This document shows, one piece after another, positions 1 to 8,743 of a DNA stretch of 64,000 nucleotides. This stretch comes from an uncultured bacterium (lineage in GTDB: Bacteria > Cyanobacteriota > Vampirovibrionia > Gastranaerophilales > Gastranaerophilaceae). The stretch spans positions 22,957-86,956 of the forward strand of contig CAROLD010000004.1 in the NCBI GenBank assembly GCA_949035555.1, written 5' to 3'. The notes under the pieces were generated by a model that ran no database searches, had not been told where the DNA came from, and worked only from the letters and a program-made list of their open reading frames with translations. Position 1 is the stretch's first letter. Every line of letters begins with the position of its first letter. A program made the translations under genes and the position numbers.

Positions 1-439
1 AGTCATGAAGTTTAGAATATTCCGTTTGGTTAGTTGTATTGATTAACTTTGTTACAGATCTATCTATATTTTGTTTCATATGTACAACCTGTTTATCAAG
101 TTGTTTAATTTGTAAATCAAGTTTCGGTTTTAAAGGTTCTACAGATTGAGTATCATTATTGTCTATTGTTCGAATAATTTCTGACATAATCGGTGATACT
201 CCTTGCTCTGCGTTAGTAACAGGGGAAAGAATACTTGGAATAATATTTTCAGGATTGTTTATAGTATCTATAGTATTCGATTCCTCTACATTCTTTGAAA
301 CACCTCCCTGCAATACTTGAGATGATTCTATATCTGTATCAATATTAAATGCATCTGATGAATCAATATTTCTATAATGTTCTCTTACTTCTGTGCCATC
401 TTTTCTTACATAAGAATTTACGTGAATTTGTTTTTCCAT
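1..439 (-). CDS. Hypothetical protein, 3' part outside window
   Basis: The frame is open from an ATG at 439 to the window edge (146 codons visible), with an AGAAAGG ribosome binding site just upstream. The N-terminus reads MEKQIHVNSYVRKDGTEVRE, a short basic module that I associate with mobile-element proteins, though I cannot name a family. The middle is polar and low in complexity (many Asn, Ser, Ile), and the visible end (LKPKLDLQIKQLDKQVVHMK) is probably coiled coil. It is transcribed away from the XRE regulator at 553 across a shared operator region, so it is likely controlled by that regulator. Function unknown. Confidence 0.6.
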   Translation of the reverse strand, partial: MEKQIHVNSYVRKDGTEVREHYRNIDSSDAFNIDTDIESSQVLQGGVSKNVEESNTIDTINNPENIIPSILSPVTNAEQGVSPIMSEIIRTIDNNDTQSVEPLKPKLDLQIKQLDKQVVHMKQNIDRSVTKLINTTNQTEYSKLHD

Positions 440-462
440 ATTTTGGCCTTTCTATATTTATA

Positions 463-519
463 AATTACTGTTGAGTAGTACCATACTATCATTGTTTTTG
501 ATATTTGTCAACAGTAATT
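463..519. promoter_or_regulatory. Operator region between divergent genes
   Basis: A perfect 12-nt inverted repeat is formed by AATTACTGTTGA (463-474) and TCAACAGTAATT (508-519). Between the arms lies a second palindrome, TAGTA-CCA-TACTA (476-488). The centres of the outer arms are 45 bp apart, close to four helical turns. The right arm overlaps the -35 element of the XRE gene at 553. This is the arrangement expected of a repressor that controls itself and the divergent gene. Binding by the XRE protein is inferred. Confidence 0.65.
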
Positions 520-546
520 GATTTTTAATTATTTTTTTGTTATTAT
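518..546 (+). promoter_or_regulatory. Sigma70-like promoter of XRE gene
   Basis: TTGATT (518-523), a 17-nt spacer and TATTAT (541-546), followed by six bases and the ATG at 553. There is no ribosome binding site, so the transcript is probably leaderless. The -35 box is covered by the right operator arm. Confidence 0.5.
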
Positions 547-552
547 GAATTT

Positions 553-948
553 ATGAAAAATATAGATAAACAAGAACAACTTATTAAATTTGGTATAGCT
601 TTAAAAAATAGGCGTAATGCTCTTAAACTAAGCCTTAGAGATGTTGAAAAAATGTCTAATGTTAGTGCGGCTTTAATTACTAAACTTGAAAATGGTAAGA
701 TGCCGAATTTCCCTAAGGCATTAACTATAAAACAACTTAGCGATGCACTTAAATTTGAAAATGAATTGTTTATTTTAGCAGACATATTATCTGAAGTTCC
801 AGAGCAAACTGAAACAACAAAAACTTTTGATGAGGAATTTAGAGAATTTTTGGCAACAAAAACTACGCTAAATGCGCAAAACATTGAACAAATCCTTTAC
901 TTTGTTTCAGGGTTAGAAAAGTTACAAAAAATCGAAGAAATTTCTTAA
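553..948 (+). CDS. XRE-family HTH transcriptional regulator
   Basis: A 131-residue protein with an N-terminal Cro/C1-type helix-turn-helix at about residues 12-70: ALKNRRNALKLSLRDVEKMS, then a recognition-helix segment SAALITKLENG, typical of the family. The C-terminal 60 residues hold a short acidic helix (TFDEEFREFLATKT) that could dimerise. It faces a divergent gene at 439 across inverted repeats, so it is probably an autoregulated repressor of a mobile-element switch. The start has no ribosome binding site but a -10 box sits six bases upstream. Confidence 0.8.
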   Translation: MKNIDKQEQLIKFGIALKNRRNALKLSLRDVEKMSNVSAALITKLENGKMPNFPKALTIKQLSDALKFENELFILADILSEVPEQTETTKTFDEEFREFLATKTTLNAQNIEQILYFVSGLEKLQKIEEIS

Positions 949-1051
949 TTGTATGTATTAAATTTATCTTGTTTTTTATAATCATTTGGTTTGCTTTTGT
1001 TTATATTCCTCGAAAGGCTTTATTTTTGCTGTCTTTTAGGGCATTAATGTT

Positions 1052-1594
1052 GTGGCTCAAAACCTTGAGGTGCAAATGAACATTGTCGAACCAATAAAAA
1101 GCATAGAAGATATCCAAAATATAAAACGAATTCTTTCCAAGAAACCACGCAACGCTCTGCTTTTCAGTTTCGGAATAAATAGCGGACTAAGAATCTCCGA
1201 CATCCTCTCACTCGATGTAAAAGACGTAAAAGGCAAAGACTATATAGAACTCAGAGAAAAGAAAACCAATAAGTATAAGAAATTCCCGATTAACGAAAAC
1301 CTGAAGGTTGAGATTGAAGAATTCGTCAAAGACAAACCCGACGAAAGACCTCTATTTTATACACAAAAAGGGTATAGATTGGATATAGCCCAAGCATATC
1401 GAATCATAAACAAAGCTGCCCGAATGGTAGGTATTAAGGGGAGAATCGGAACACATACCTTACGAAAAACCTTCGGCTACCACTTTTACCAACAATACGA
1501 CGATATTGTAATGCTTCAAAAAATCTTCAACCATTCCACTCCCTCCATCACCCTCCGCTATATCGGAATTTTTATTTATAGATACAGAATATAA
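1052..1594 (+). CDS. Tyrosine recombinase, catalytic domain only, aberrant C-terminus
   Basis: Starts at GTG 1052 (180 residues). It has no core-binding domain and is almost entirely catalytic domain: Arg in GLRISD, Lys in the KKTNKYKK hairpin, HTLRKT (His-x-x-Arg), the second His in NHSTPS and the nucleophile Tyr in LRYIGI. It belongs to the short integrase type found alone in phages and conjugative elements, which normally ends with 15-20 more polar residues after RYIG(I). Here the tail is FIYRYRI and the DNA turns AT-rich at about 1570, so the 3' end seems to have been replaced at a junction. The gene is visibly richer in GC than its neighbours, like the transposase region at 19-22 kb. It may still be active because the Tyr is retained. 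Confidence 0.8.
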   Translation: MAQNLEVQMNIVEPIKSIEDIQNIKRILSKKPRNALLFSFGINSGLRISDILSLDVKDVKGKDYIELREKKTNKYKKFPINENLKVEIEEFVKDKPDERPLFYTQKGYRLDIAQAYRIINKAARMVGIKGRIGTHTLRKTFGYHFYQQYDDIVMLQKIFNHSTPSITLRYIGIFIYRYRI

Positions 1595-1632
1595 ATCCTG
1601 ATTTTATGCTATCCTTTAGTAAAGGAGCATAT

Positions 1633-4272
1633 ATGCAAGATAAAAAGATATTTATAAAGGGTAAAGATAGAACAGCAGATGTATTAAAATGCATATATGC
1701 AAAAAACGTATATTATGTAACCTTTAAAGATGGGAAAAGATATCCATATAAATATTGTGATATAGAGATTGTAAAAGTTGACAAACTTCAGACTGAAATT
1801 AATGAAAAATTTAAATATTTTAGGGATTTAGCAAGCCAAATAGGCCTAATTGTAAAAAATGAAAAAGGGCAATCAATTAACATTTTAGAAAAGAATTATA
1901 AAACAATAGATGAGGTTAAAAAAGATTCAATTTTATTCAATTATTTAAATCAAGAACTCCCACTAACACCTGTTGTCAAAAAAGATACTTTTGGTTCATT
2001 CTTTAAATTAATAAATTCAAAAAATGATAAACTAGAAGATACATTAATATATCCCTTTGGATTTAATATTAGTCAAGATCAGGCAGTTGATAAAGCAATT
2101 AAAAATAAATTATCTGTTATCGAAGGACCTCCAGGGACAGGTAAAACACAGACAATATTAAATATAATTGCTAATGCAATTATGCATAATGAAAGCATTG
2201 CAGTTGTGTCAAGTAATAATTCAGCAACAAAGAATATTATTGATAAATTAAAAAAGTACAATGTAGATTTTATTGCCGCATATCTCGGGAGCAATCAAAA
2301 TAAACAAGATTTTATTGATTCTCAGATTTTGGATTTAAATACTAGCGTATGGGAATTAACTGAAAAAGAAATTAAAGAATTGTATTTAGATATAAAACAA
2401 CGCTATAAAGCTTTAAAAAACATGTTGGTAAAACAAAATGAATTATCAGTTTTAAAACAAAAATTATCTGCTTTAGAAATAGAAGAAAAACATTATTTAA
2501 ATTATTTATCCGCTTATCAAACACTTGAAACCCCAAAAGAAATAGCCAAAATTGCAGACTGGAAAAAAGCTATTCAATTAAGTATTTTATTTGAGATAAC
2601 AGCGGATGAAATTAAATCCAATTATTTTATTGAGCTCCTTAAGTGCATATTAGAATTTTTAAAAATAAAAAAATTTAACAAAACAATTGCCGAAGAATTA
2701 CTTAAAAAATATCCTAAAGATTATTTGGTAGCTATAACTCAACAAAAATTTTATGAAATTCAAATTAAAGAATTAAAAGATGAAATTAATGTTCTTAATA
2801 GTGAACTTGAATCGTATAATTTTTCACAAAAAATGAAAGATTATTCAGAACTATCAGCTAAAATTTTTAAATCAAAATTAGCAGAAAAATATGCAAAACA
2901 AAAAAGAAAAATTTGGATGCTTCCAGAATTACAATGGAAATCAAAAGAGTTTATCAAGGATTATCCTGTTATACTGAGTACAACATACTCACTAAGAAAT
3001 AGTTTATCATCAGATGTTATGTATGACTATGTAATTGTTGATGAGGCTTCCCAAGTTGATTTATGTACCGGAGCATTAGCATTATCTTGTGCGAAGAAGG
3101 TTGTAATTGTTGGAGATTTAAAACAATTGCCAAATGTCGTAGACTCAAAAAATGCTACAATATCTGATTCCATTTTTAATAATTATAAATTACCCGAAAT
3201 GCTCAGATACAAAAATCATTGCTTGCTATCTTCAATTACAGAAATGTTTCCAGATGCTCCTCATACTCTACTAAAAGAACATTATAGATGCCATCCGATG
3301 ATAATAGAATTTTGCAACAAAAAGTTTTACAACAATGAATTAATTATCCTAAGTGATATCAAAACAGACAGAAAGCCGCTCCTTGTATATAAAACAATTG
3401 CAGGTAATTTAGCATACAACAATATTAATCAGAGACAAATTGATGTAATTAAAGAAGAAATTATTCCAAATGAAAAATTAAATATTAACAATGATTCTTT
3501 AGGCATAGTTACACCATATAGAAACCAAACGAATGCCCTACAACAACAATTTAAAGGAACTGGAGTAAAAGCTGATACCGTAGATAAATTTCAAGGACAA
3601 GAAAATAAAGTTATAATATTATCAACAGTAGATAATATTATTAGAGATTTTACCGACAATCCAAACAGATTAAATGTTGCCATATCAAGGGCTATTGAAC
3701 AACTAATCGTAGTCATTAATGGAAATGAAGCACAAAAAGATAATAATATCGCAGATTTAGTCAAATATATAGAATACAATAATTGTGAAGTTAAAGAAAG
3801 TAAATTGTTTTCTATATTTGATTATTTGTATGAATGTTACGCAGAACAAAGAAGATTATTTTTACAGAAAAGTAAAAAGATTTCAGAATATGATAGCGAA
3901 AACCTGTTTTACAAAGTTCTAAAAGAAGTATTGACAGAAAAATACGAAAACAGATATGGTATAGCCGTTCGCATCCCAATTAATCGCATAATAAGGGATT
4001 TTAGTCTATTAGATAAAAATGAATTAAAATATGCTCAAAATGATTGGACTCATGTTGATTTTTTAATTTATAGCAAGATTAATAAAAGCCCTATTTTCGC
4101 AATAGAGGTTGATGGTGTTAGCTATCATAGTCAAGATAAAAAACAATTTCAACGTGATATAATGAAAAATGCAATATTTGAAAAATATAAAATACCACTA
4201 ATAAGATTTGGTACAAAAGAATATTTAAGCAAAGATGTATTATTTGAAAAGTTTAAAAATTATATCGCATAG
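1633..4272 (+). CDS. SF1 DNA/RNA helicase with C-terminal Vsr/DUF559-like nuclease
   Basis: I start at ATG 1633 because AAAGGAG (1621-1627) precedes it; an in-frame ATG at 1606 lacks a site. The 879-residue protein is a UPF1/Dna2-like superfamily 1 helicase: Walker A GPPGTGKT (about 165-172), Walker B VDEASQVD (about 470), GDLKQLPN, EHYRCHPMI, VTPYRNQ, TVDKFQGQE and NVAISRA. A Lys/Glu-rich, probably coiled-coil insert separates motifs I and II. The last 60 residues (IEVDGVSYHSQ ... IPLIRFGTKEY) match the Vsr/DUF559 restriction-endonuclease-like fold. It is convergent with the Hachiman operon and lies at the left edge of the defence island, so an anti-phage role is inferred. Named defence families with helicase-nuclease fusions exist, but I cannot assign one. 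Confidence 0.8.
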   Translation: MQDKKIFIKGKDRTADVLKCIYAKNVYYVTFKDGKRYPYKYCDIEIVKVDKLQTEINEKFKYFRDLASQIGLIVKNEKGQSINILEKNYKTIDEVKKDSILFNYLNQELPLTPVVKKDTFGSFFKLINSKNDKLEDTLIYPFGFNISQDQAVDKAIKNKLSVIEGPPGTGKTQTILNIIANAIMHNESIAVVSSNNSATKNIIDKLKKYNVDFIAAYLGSNQNKQDFIDSQILDLNTSVWELTEKEIKELYLDIKQRYKALKNMLVKQNELSVLKQKLSALEIEEKHYLNYLSAYQTLETPKEIAKIADWKKAIQLSILFEITADEIKSNYFIELLKCILEFLKIKKFNKTIAEELLKKYPKDYLVAITQQKFYEIQIKELKDEINVLNSELESYNFSQKMKDYSELSAKIFKSKLAEKYAKQKRKIWMLPELQWKSKEFIKDYPVILSTTYSLRNSLSSDVMYDYVIVDEASQVDLCTGALALSCAKKVVIVGDLKQLPNVVDSKNATISDSIFNNYKLPEMLRYKNHCLLSSITEMFPDAPHTLLKEHYRCHPMIIEFCNKKFYNNELIILSDIKTDRKPLLVYKTIAGNLAYNNINQRQIDVIKEEIIPNEKLNINNDSLGIVTPYRNQTNALQQQFKGTGVKADTVDKFQGQENKVIILSTVDNIIRDFTDNPNRLNVAISRAIEQLIVVINGNEAQKDNNIADLVKYIEYNNCEVKESKLFSIFDYLYECYAEQRRLFLQKSKKISEYDSENLFYKVLKEVLTEKYENRYGIAVRIPINRIIRDFSLLDKNELKYAQNDWTHVDFLIYSKINKSPIFAIEVDGVSYHSQDKKQFQRDIMKNAIFEKYKIPLIRFGTKEYLSKDVLFEKFKNYIA

Positions 4273-4333
4273 ATACTTGATCGTGTTTATAGGTAATTTT
4301 ATTCATTTTACCACTACAACGTGCTACTACATT

Positions 4334-4358
4334 AGCATAAAGTTGTTTATGCTTTTTC
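4334..4358 (+). terminator. Rho-independent terminator of helicase-nuclease gene
   Basis: A perfect 8-bp stem AGCATAAA / TTTATGCT with loop GTTG, followed by TTTTC. The stop codon of the convergent gene (4347-4349, minus strand) lies inside the stem, so the two 3' ends overlap. Confidence 0.75.
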
Positions 4359-5603
4359 TTTAATTGCAATTAATATTGGATTTAACCAATAACAATGCAT
4401 TTCTTCATAAGGATTGTTTATCTGATTTATAGCATAATCTTCGCATTCAATATTGTTGATATCAAATGATATTGTCATAACATGTTCATATTTTTTGCTA
4501 ATCATATTTAAAGATAATAATGTTGTACTTGCATGTTTAATGCGTTGACTATATGATTGTTGAATTTCTTTAATTTTCTCTATTGGATAATAATAATTTT
4601 CACCAATAAAATAAACAACTCTAATATCCTTTTTTCTTGCAATTTTTTCTACATATTGTGCTTTTCTATAAAAAGTAGTTTTTATTGTTGGTATAAAGGG
4701 AATATATGATACTGTATTATCCTCATAAACAATAATAAATGTTGGCATAATATTCTTCTTTTGAAGATTAAATATAGTATAATGCATTGAAGCATAAAAT
4801 TTAAAAAGTTCCATATCATCATTTATTACATTTTTGCTAATTGGCAAATTTGCATCAATTGGAATACATATATCTGACATTGAAATAGGATACCCGTTTT
4901 TATCGCTGGCTCTCATTTCAATTTGTTGTCCCCATATAATTTCATTATTTTCTATTGTATAATCCCAAGAAAAAGTAAAATCTTTTAAAAAGATTTCTGT
5001 CATAAGTTCTTTAATTTTCTCTGTTATATTTTTACATTTTGAACAGTTGCATGGATAATCTGTTATAACTTCATTAATAAAATTATCCATTATTATAATT
5101 CCATTTTTTATTCTTGAATAAATATCTATTTCACTTCCATTTTCTTTAAATAATATCTCAATACTAAAGTAAATATCGGAATTTTTATTATATTTAATCA
5201 AATATTCTTTAATAACTTGTTCAATTGTTTCTAAAGGAACATCATTGTCAATATTAAGCCTACTATCAATTATTTTTCCACAATAATCTGGAAGATATGC
5301 ATATACTAAAATTTCCTTTTCTAGTTTAAATGGATTTTCTTTAACGGTTTCGTTTCTTTTATCAATAAACCATCTTAGGTTATTATCATTCAAGAATTCT
5401 TCACGTTTTATTGTATAATATTCTTTTAATTCCTCAGTATTAAAGCTTTTCTGCATAACAAATGTTATATTTCTAAACTCAGCAAAAAAGTTATCTATTA
5501 ATGGGATACTTTCAAAGATATTTTTTGCGATATTAAGAGAATTCAAACTATTTAATGCATTATAATACTTTTGCAATATTGGATATATTATATCAGTCAT
5601 CAT
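4347..5603 (-). CDS. Unknown third gene of the Hachiman operon
   Basis: The 418-residue product starts with ATG overlapping the hamB stop (ATGA), so translation is coupled. I do not recognise the family. Residues 30-100 are helical with two Arg-Asn steps (FRNITF and KRNETVKENP), reminiscent of HEPN-like helical bundles but without the His of the usual R-x4-6-H motif. The middle is beta/alpha with a CNCSKCKNI cysteine cluster near residue 195. The C-terminal half holds strands such as TFIIVYEDN and RVVYFIGENYYYP. No signal peptide or membrane segment is seen. Its tight coupling to hamAB suggests a regulator, sensor or extra effector of that system; this is inference. Confidence 0.75.
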   Translation of the reverse strand: MMTDIIYPILQKYYNALNSLNSLNIAKNIFESIPLIDNFFAEFRNITFVMQKSFNTEELKEYYTIKREEFLNDNNLRWFIDKRNETVKENPFKLEKEILVYAYLPDYCGKIIDSRLNIDNDVPLETIEQVIKEYLIKYNKNSDIYFSIEILFKENGSEIDIYSRIKNGIIIMDNFINEVITDYPCNCSKCKNITEKIKELMTEIFLKDFTFSWDYTIENNEIIWGQQIEMRASDKNGYPISMSDICIPIDANLPISKNVINDDMELFKFYASMHYTIFNLQKKNIMPTFIIVYEDNTVSYIPFIPTIKTTFYRKAQYVEKIARKKDIRVVYFIGENYYYPIEKIKEIQQSYSQRIKHASTTLLSLNMISKKYEHVMTISFDINNIECEDYAINQINNPYEEMHCYWLNPILIAIKEKA

Positions 5604-8600
5604 ATATTCTCCATCTTTTCTGTGAAATAAGAAGGGAATGTCGTAAAAACAGGTCTCAATATTTCTCTATTATCATGAAGATATTTTTTTATAATATATT
5701 TTTTCAAAGATCTTTCAGGAATGTTATTTAGATAAATACTTAGTTCTTGAACAATAGTTCTGTCGTTAAATCCAAGTTCATATAGTATGATCTCTAGTTT
5801 TGAAGATAAACCATACTTAAATCTTTTTTGTATTAATTTTAAATTTTCAATAATATTTGTAATATCTGAACCACAATAAATATTTGGTAAAAGTTCAATT
5901 ATGGCACCAATAAATAAACTTCCATCATAGGCAAGTGTATTTTCGCAAAATTCAACAATATCATCTATTTGATATTCGAATGTTCTTTTTTTAGTCTCTC
6001 TCTTTATACTTTTTTTGATTAAATATTCTAATATCTTATAATACGGTTCTCTGTTAAGCCACATTTTTATTATATTTTTAACCTCACTTTGTTGGTTGCA
6101 TTGATTATAAAATTTCGAGTTAGTATATTGCATCAATTTCTCAAAAATTAATTCTAAAAATGAATCAATATCTTCAGTGCTTTTCAACTTTTGAGAATTT
6201 TCTTCAACCCAATTCTGCAATTCTATGTTTTCGTTTATTCCGTACAATGTTTTTGCAAAATATTTTCTTTGATCGTTATTTTGTGTTGATTCTAAAATGT
6301 GTTTACCCAATAGTTTAAATAATTCTATAATTTCTTCTTTTTGTTTTTGATCGCCTAAATGATATGCTAATGTAGATTCTGCTAGTTCTTTTATTTCTTC
6401 TTCATAATTATCTTGAAAATCTACTTGTGCAAGAATAAAGCTTTCTATATTTCTAATTATGTTTATTTTCTCGTTGCATTGTGCTTCTACATTTTCACGT
6501 TTAAATCCAATATCTTGCTCATTTTTAATTATTATTTCATGTCGCATAATATCATTAATTAATTGTTCTATTTTATTGTTAATATACGCATTGACAAAAT
6601 CTAATGGTTCCATCACAATTTCAAGAGCATTTCCCCAATTTAAACCATTTTTTATAGGATCAAAAATATTAAAAATTGTACTATTGCAATTTTCGGAATT
6701 ACTAAAATTTACAAGTTCTTTTGTCTTGTTCCATCTCCACTGTTCTTTTGGAATTCTTCTGGAATCATACAATAAATTATTTGCAAAAATTATACTTCCC
6801 TCTGTATACATTCCAGCACGTCCTGCTCTTCCTACAAGATTTTGAAAGTCCCTTACAGAAATGGTATCTGCACCTTGCTGTGTACTATTGATAATTAAAT
6901 ATCTAAGTGGCATATTTACACCTTGAGCAAGAGTAGAAGTGCATATTACAAATTTTGCGAATGATTCTTTCATTGCATTTTCTACAGATAATCTTATACC
7001 TTGTGGAATTGTTCTATGGTGAGTTAGTATTCCAATTTTAGCAGCACTCGTATATGACGTTTCTCCTAAATTAGCCTTATATAAATTATATATTTTACTA
7101 ATTTCATTTAAATTTGAATAATTGATTATATTATCAAAATTATATTGCCTTTCTAATAAATCATTTACTTGGTCGCAAAGATTTTTTATACTTCGTTTTT
7201 GCCCACAAAATATAGCTACACCTCCTTGATTAACTAGTTTTTTACCTAGATATAAAGAAATAGAGTTTGAATCATTTTTTTGAGGGAAAAATCTATCATT
7301 TCTTTCTTTGCCAATTTTATTGAGCTGCTGCCTTTCAATGATTCTTGGAACATAATATTCTTCCAGATCGGGATTATCTTTATTTATAAATTGAATTTTA
7401 CCGCGAGTATCTATCCAGCTAGTAAAAGCAATTGTTCTATATGTTGAAGCTATATCTTTTCCATTGATAATAGCAGCATCATCTCCATTTAGCCAATTAT
7501 TAATATCTTCAATATTACCCATTACAGCTGATATAAGAATTGTTTGACAGTTTTTTGGCAACATCAATTTCAAAGAAGCTAGCAATAATTCATAGTTTGT
7601 TCCTCTTGAAGTGCTATCAAATTGATGCCCTTCATCATATATTATCAGCCCAATAACTTGCGCTAATTCAGGAGTTTGTCTAAGTATATATAATAATTTT
7701 TCAGGGGTTAAAACTAGGATTTTCTTTTGTTCTCTCGAATCCTCAAGTTCATAATCAACCTGATATACATCTGATAGTTCATCAATTTCTATATTTTCCC
7801 CATAGAATGCTTTTTGCAAATCATCTTGTATATCATGACAAAGTGCCCTAAAGGGAGCAACTATTACTGCTAAATTTGTTCTCTCGGCCAAAAATATACT
7901 GCGTATAATTAATTCAGTTGCTTTAGTTTTTCCTGCACTAGTTGGCATTTGAATTGTTGCAGATTTACCTTTAAATATTTCATTTTTACCTATTAAAATT
8001 TGGGAAGGCCACAATTCTTTTGTACCAATTTTAGTCAAAATAGGTTTCCATATTTCTTTGTCAATATCTGTAAATAACGGCATTGTATACCAGGTAGTGT
8101 GCAAATATTTCTTTTTTACAACTGCACATAAAATATCGATAAAAAGTAATTCTCTATCAGTACCGTTTTTATAAATTTCTTTTCTTAGATTATCTAAATT
8201 ATAAAAAATATTTTCGGAATTTTCTCCTGTTGAGCAAAATTGGTTCCAAGAAGAAATGATATTATTAATATATGTGATATAAACACTTTCATTTATTTCT
8301 GCTGAAAAATCATTTCTTAAAAAATCCAATAATAGCAAATCTAATTTATTAACATCAAAATTTAATTCATCCGGCTTAAGTTTATTGGCAAGAACTTTGG
8401 CGCTTCCCATATAATCACATAAGTAATAAGCCGCGCTTCCCATTATTACATAGTAGTCGTTGTCTTTATCTTGTAATTTTGCATTAAAATATGCATCAAA
8501 AAATTGTGCAGAAAATATTAAGTTCTCTTTTAATTCGTTTAGTATAGCACTCGTGCTATTTTCTTTATAAAAATTTACAGCATAATCACCAAGCAATGCT

Positions 8601-8743
8601 ATTGTAAGAAAAAATAAATCCTTAATTTTTTCTTTATTAATATGAATACGATTCTCTTTTGGAACATCATATTCGTACATTTTTGCTTCAGAACGAGTCA
8701 TACCTAATAATTCATTGGAATTGCTGCCTGGTTTAAGCTTCAT
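5600..8743 (-). CDS. hamB: HamB-like SF2 (Ski2-like) helicase of Hachiman defence
   Basis: The ATG at 8743 is preceded by GGAGGG at 7-nt spacing and overlaps the end of hamA by 11 nt; the product is 1047 residues. Helicase motifs are those of Ski2-like DExH enzymes: PTSAGKT (about 267-273), TPEKLL, DEGH (about 370-373), SAVMGN, a motif V region CTSTLAQGVNMPL and QNLVGRAGRAG (about 635-645). About 250 residues precede the helicase core and about 400 helical residues follow it. In Hachiman, HamB is the DNA-bound helicase that holds and releases the HamA nuclease when it senses damaged or phage DNA (established for the family). Identity rests on helicase type plus pairing with a DUF1837 protein. 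Confidence 0.85.
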   Translation of the reverse strand: MKLKPGSNSNELLGMTRSEAKMYEYDVPKENRIHINKEKIKDLFFLTIALLGDYAVNFYKENSTSAILNELKENLIFSAQFFDAYFNAKLQDKDNDYYVIMGSAAYYLCDYMGSAKVLANKLKPDELNFDVNKLDLLLLDFLRNDFSAEINESVYITYINNIISSWNQFCSTGENSENIFYNLDNLRKEIYKNGTDRELLFIDILCAVVKKKYLHTTWYTMPLFTDIDKEIWKPILTKIGTKELWPSQILIGKNEIFKGKSATIQMPTSAGKTKATELIIRSIFLAERTNLAVIVAPFRALCHDIQDDLQKAFYGENIEIDELSDVYQVDYELEDSREQKKILVLTPEKLLYILRQTPELAQVIGLIIYDEGHQFDSTSRGTNYELLLASLKLMLPKNCQTILISAVMGNIEDINNWLNGDDAAIINGKDIASTYRTIAFTSWIDTRGKIQFINKDNPDLEEYYVPRIIERQQLNKIGKERNDRFFPQKNDSNSISLYLGKKLVNQGGVAIFCGQKRSIKNLCDQVNDLLERQYNFDNIINYSNLNEISKIYNLYKANLGETSYTSAAKIGILTHHRTIPQGIRLSVENAMKESFAKFVICTSTLAQGVNMPLRYLIINSTQQGADTISVRDFQNLVGRAGRAGMYTEGSIIFANNLLYDSRRIPKEQWRWNKTKELVNFSNSENCNSTIFNIFDPIKNGLNWGNALEIVMEPLDFVNAYINNKIEQLINDIMRHEIIIKNEQDIGFKRENVEAQCNEKINIIRNIESFILAQVDFQDNYEEEIKELAESTLAYHLGDQKQKEEIIELFKLLGKHILESTQNNDQRKYFAKTLYGINENIELQNWVEENSQKLKSTEDIDSFLELIFEKLMQYTNSKFYNQCNQQSEVKNIIKMWLNREPYYKILEYLIKKSIKRETKKRTFEYQIDDIVEFCENTLAYDGSLFIGAIIELLPNIYCGSDITNIIENLKLIQKRFKYGLSSKLEIILYELGFNDRTIVQELSIYLNNIPERSLKKYIIKKYLHDNREILRPVFTTFPSYFTEKMENI

